DNA of 64,000 nt from Conexibacter stalactiti (GTDB taxonomy: Bacteria; Actinomycetota; Thermoleophilia; Solirubrobacterales; Solirubrobacteraceae): assembly GCF_035967765.1 (NCBI RefSeq), contig NZ_JAYWIT010000016.1, one strand, 5' to 3'. Position 1 is the stretch's first letter. Every line of letters starts with the position of its first letter. The notes beneath the pieces were generated by a model. It was not told the origin of the DNA and made no database searches. It saw only the letters and a program-made list of their open reading frames with translations. The position numbers were made by a program, and so were the translations under genes. Below, in pieces: positions 63,516-64,000 of the stretch.

Positions 63516-64000
63516 CGCTCGCGCAGCACGTAGCCGACGCCGCGGACCGTGTGGATCAGGCGCGGCTCGCCGCCGGCCTCGGTCTTGCGCCGCAGGTAGC
63601 CGACGTAGACCTCCAGCGAGTTCGAGGTCGAGCCGAAGTCATAGCCCCACACGTGCTCGAAGATCACGCTGCGCGGCAGCACCTGGCGCGGGTGGCGCAG
63701 CAGCAGCTCCAGCAGCAGGAACTCGGTCCGCGTCAGCTCGATCGCGCGCTCGCCGCGGTGGACCTCGTGCGCGACCGGGTCGAGCGTCAGGTCGCCGAAG
63801 CGCAGCAGCTCCCGCTCGTCGGCGCCGGTGCGCCGCAGCAGCGCCCGCAGCCGTGCGCTCAGCTCCTCCAGCGCGAACGGCTTGACGAGGTAGTCGTCGG
63901 CGCCGGCGTCGAGGCCGCTGACGCGGTCGGCGACCTGGTCGCGGGCGGTCAGCATCAGCACGGGCGTGCGGTCCCCGGCGGCGCGCAGGCGCCGGCAGAC
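63512..64000 (-). CDS. OmpR/MprA-like response regulator, 5' end beyond window
   Basis: The C-terminal ~162 residues of an OmpR-family regulator; the start and phosphorylation Asp lie past the right edge. Present are the end of the receiver domain (MLTARDQVADRVSGLDAGADDYLVKPFALEEL, with the conserved Lys) and the winged-helix DNA-binding domain (ELTRTEFLLLELLLRHP, VGYLRRKTEAGG, IHTVRGVGYVL). It is upstream of and coupled to the histidine kinase gene. Confidence 0.93.
   Translation of the reverse strand, partial: VCRRLRAAGDRTPVLMLTARDQVADRVSGLDAGADDYLVKPFALEELSARLRALLRRTGADERELLRFGDLTLDPVAHEVHRGERAIELTRTEFLLLELLLRHPRQVLPRSVIFEHVWGYDFGSTSNSLEVYVGYLRRKTEAGGEPRLIHTVRGVGYVLRER

Overview
The window is about 64 kb of very GC-rich DNA, dense with genes that often overlap by ATGA or GTGA. 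The six-gene MCE lipid-import operon, type III glutamine synthetase, ROK and TetR regulators, a DUF3618/holin/DUF4235-like cassette and an MprA/MprB-like two-component system point to a soil actinobacterium. A Thermoleophilia (Conexibacter/Solirubrobacter-like) source is my best guess; no rRNA, tRNA, CRISPR array, insertion sequence or phage was seen. Layout: 1-12256 (minus) is an MCE locus, with permease, ATPase, six MCE proteins and an RND exporter cut by the left edge. 12445-15751 (plus) holds a lipoprotein and glnN, separated by a 0.5 kb spacer with an elaborate inverted-repeat cluster. 15843-22928 is a ROK regulator divergent from a sugar locus (dehydrogenase, isomerase, ABC ATPase, permease, binding protein). 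23004-26579 is B12-dependent methionine synthase. 26677-29016 is a fused glycosyltransferase and membrane flippase-like protein. 29115-30220 is an iron-sulfur trafficking set (ErpA, BolA, CGFS glutaredoxin). 30311-34933 holds an S55-like peptidase, a thioredoxin-fold protein, DegV and a four-gene small-membrane-protein cassette. 34961-47263 is a lipid/acyl-CoA block. A FadR-type TetR is co-transcribed with a nitrilase-family hydrolase. A minus operon (enoyl-CoA hydratase, carboxyltransferase, BKACE, class III CoA transferase, MerR) faces a plus operon (acyl-CoA dehydrogenase, cupin, second acyl-CoA dehydrogenase, SDR). 47277-58730 is mixed housekeeping and envelope functions, including a drug-efflux/TetR pair, a biotin carrier and a decarboxylase-like crotonase. 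58980-64000 holds a BioF-like synthase with a C-terminal tail, an ABC ATPase/TetR pair, and a histidine kinase with its response regulator (cut by the right edge). How the parts work together: the most coherent system is the pair of divergent acyl-CoA operons, which share a nearly identical dyad in front of both first genes and carry a MerR regulator as last gene of one arm. This looks like an autoregulated catabolic regulon for an unidentified branched or cyclic acid. Other regulator/operator pairs are readable from sequence: four GAACACTGTTC-type sites between the efflux pump and its TetR; two TTACRYTGAYGTAA sites exactly 21 bp apart before the ABC/TetR pair; TTGACT-NN-GTCAA-type dyads beside the ROK and FadR-type genes. 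Arginine codon AGA is strikingly common in the exported, lipoprotein, MCE and metH genes but scarce in the sugar enzyme and transporter genes next to them.
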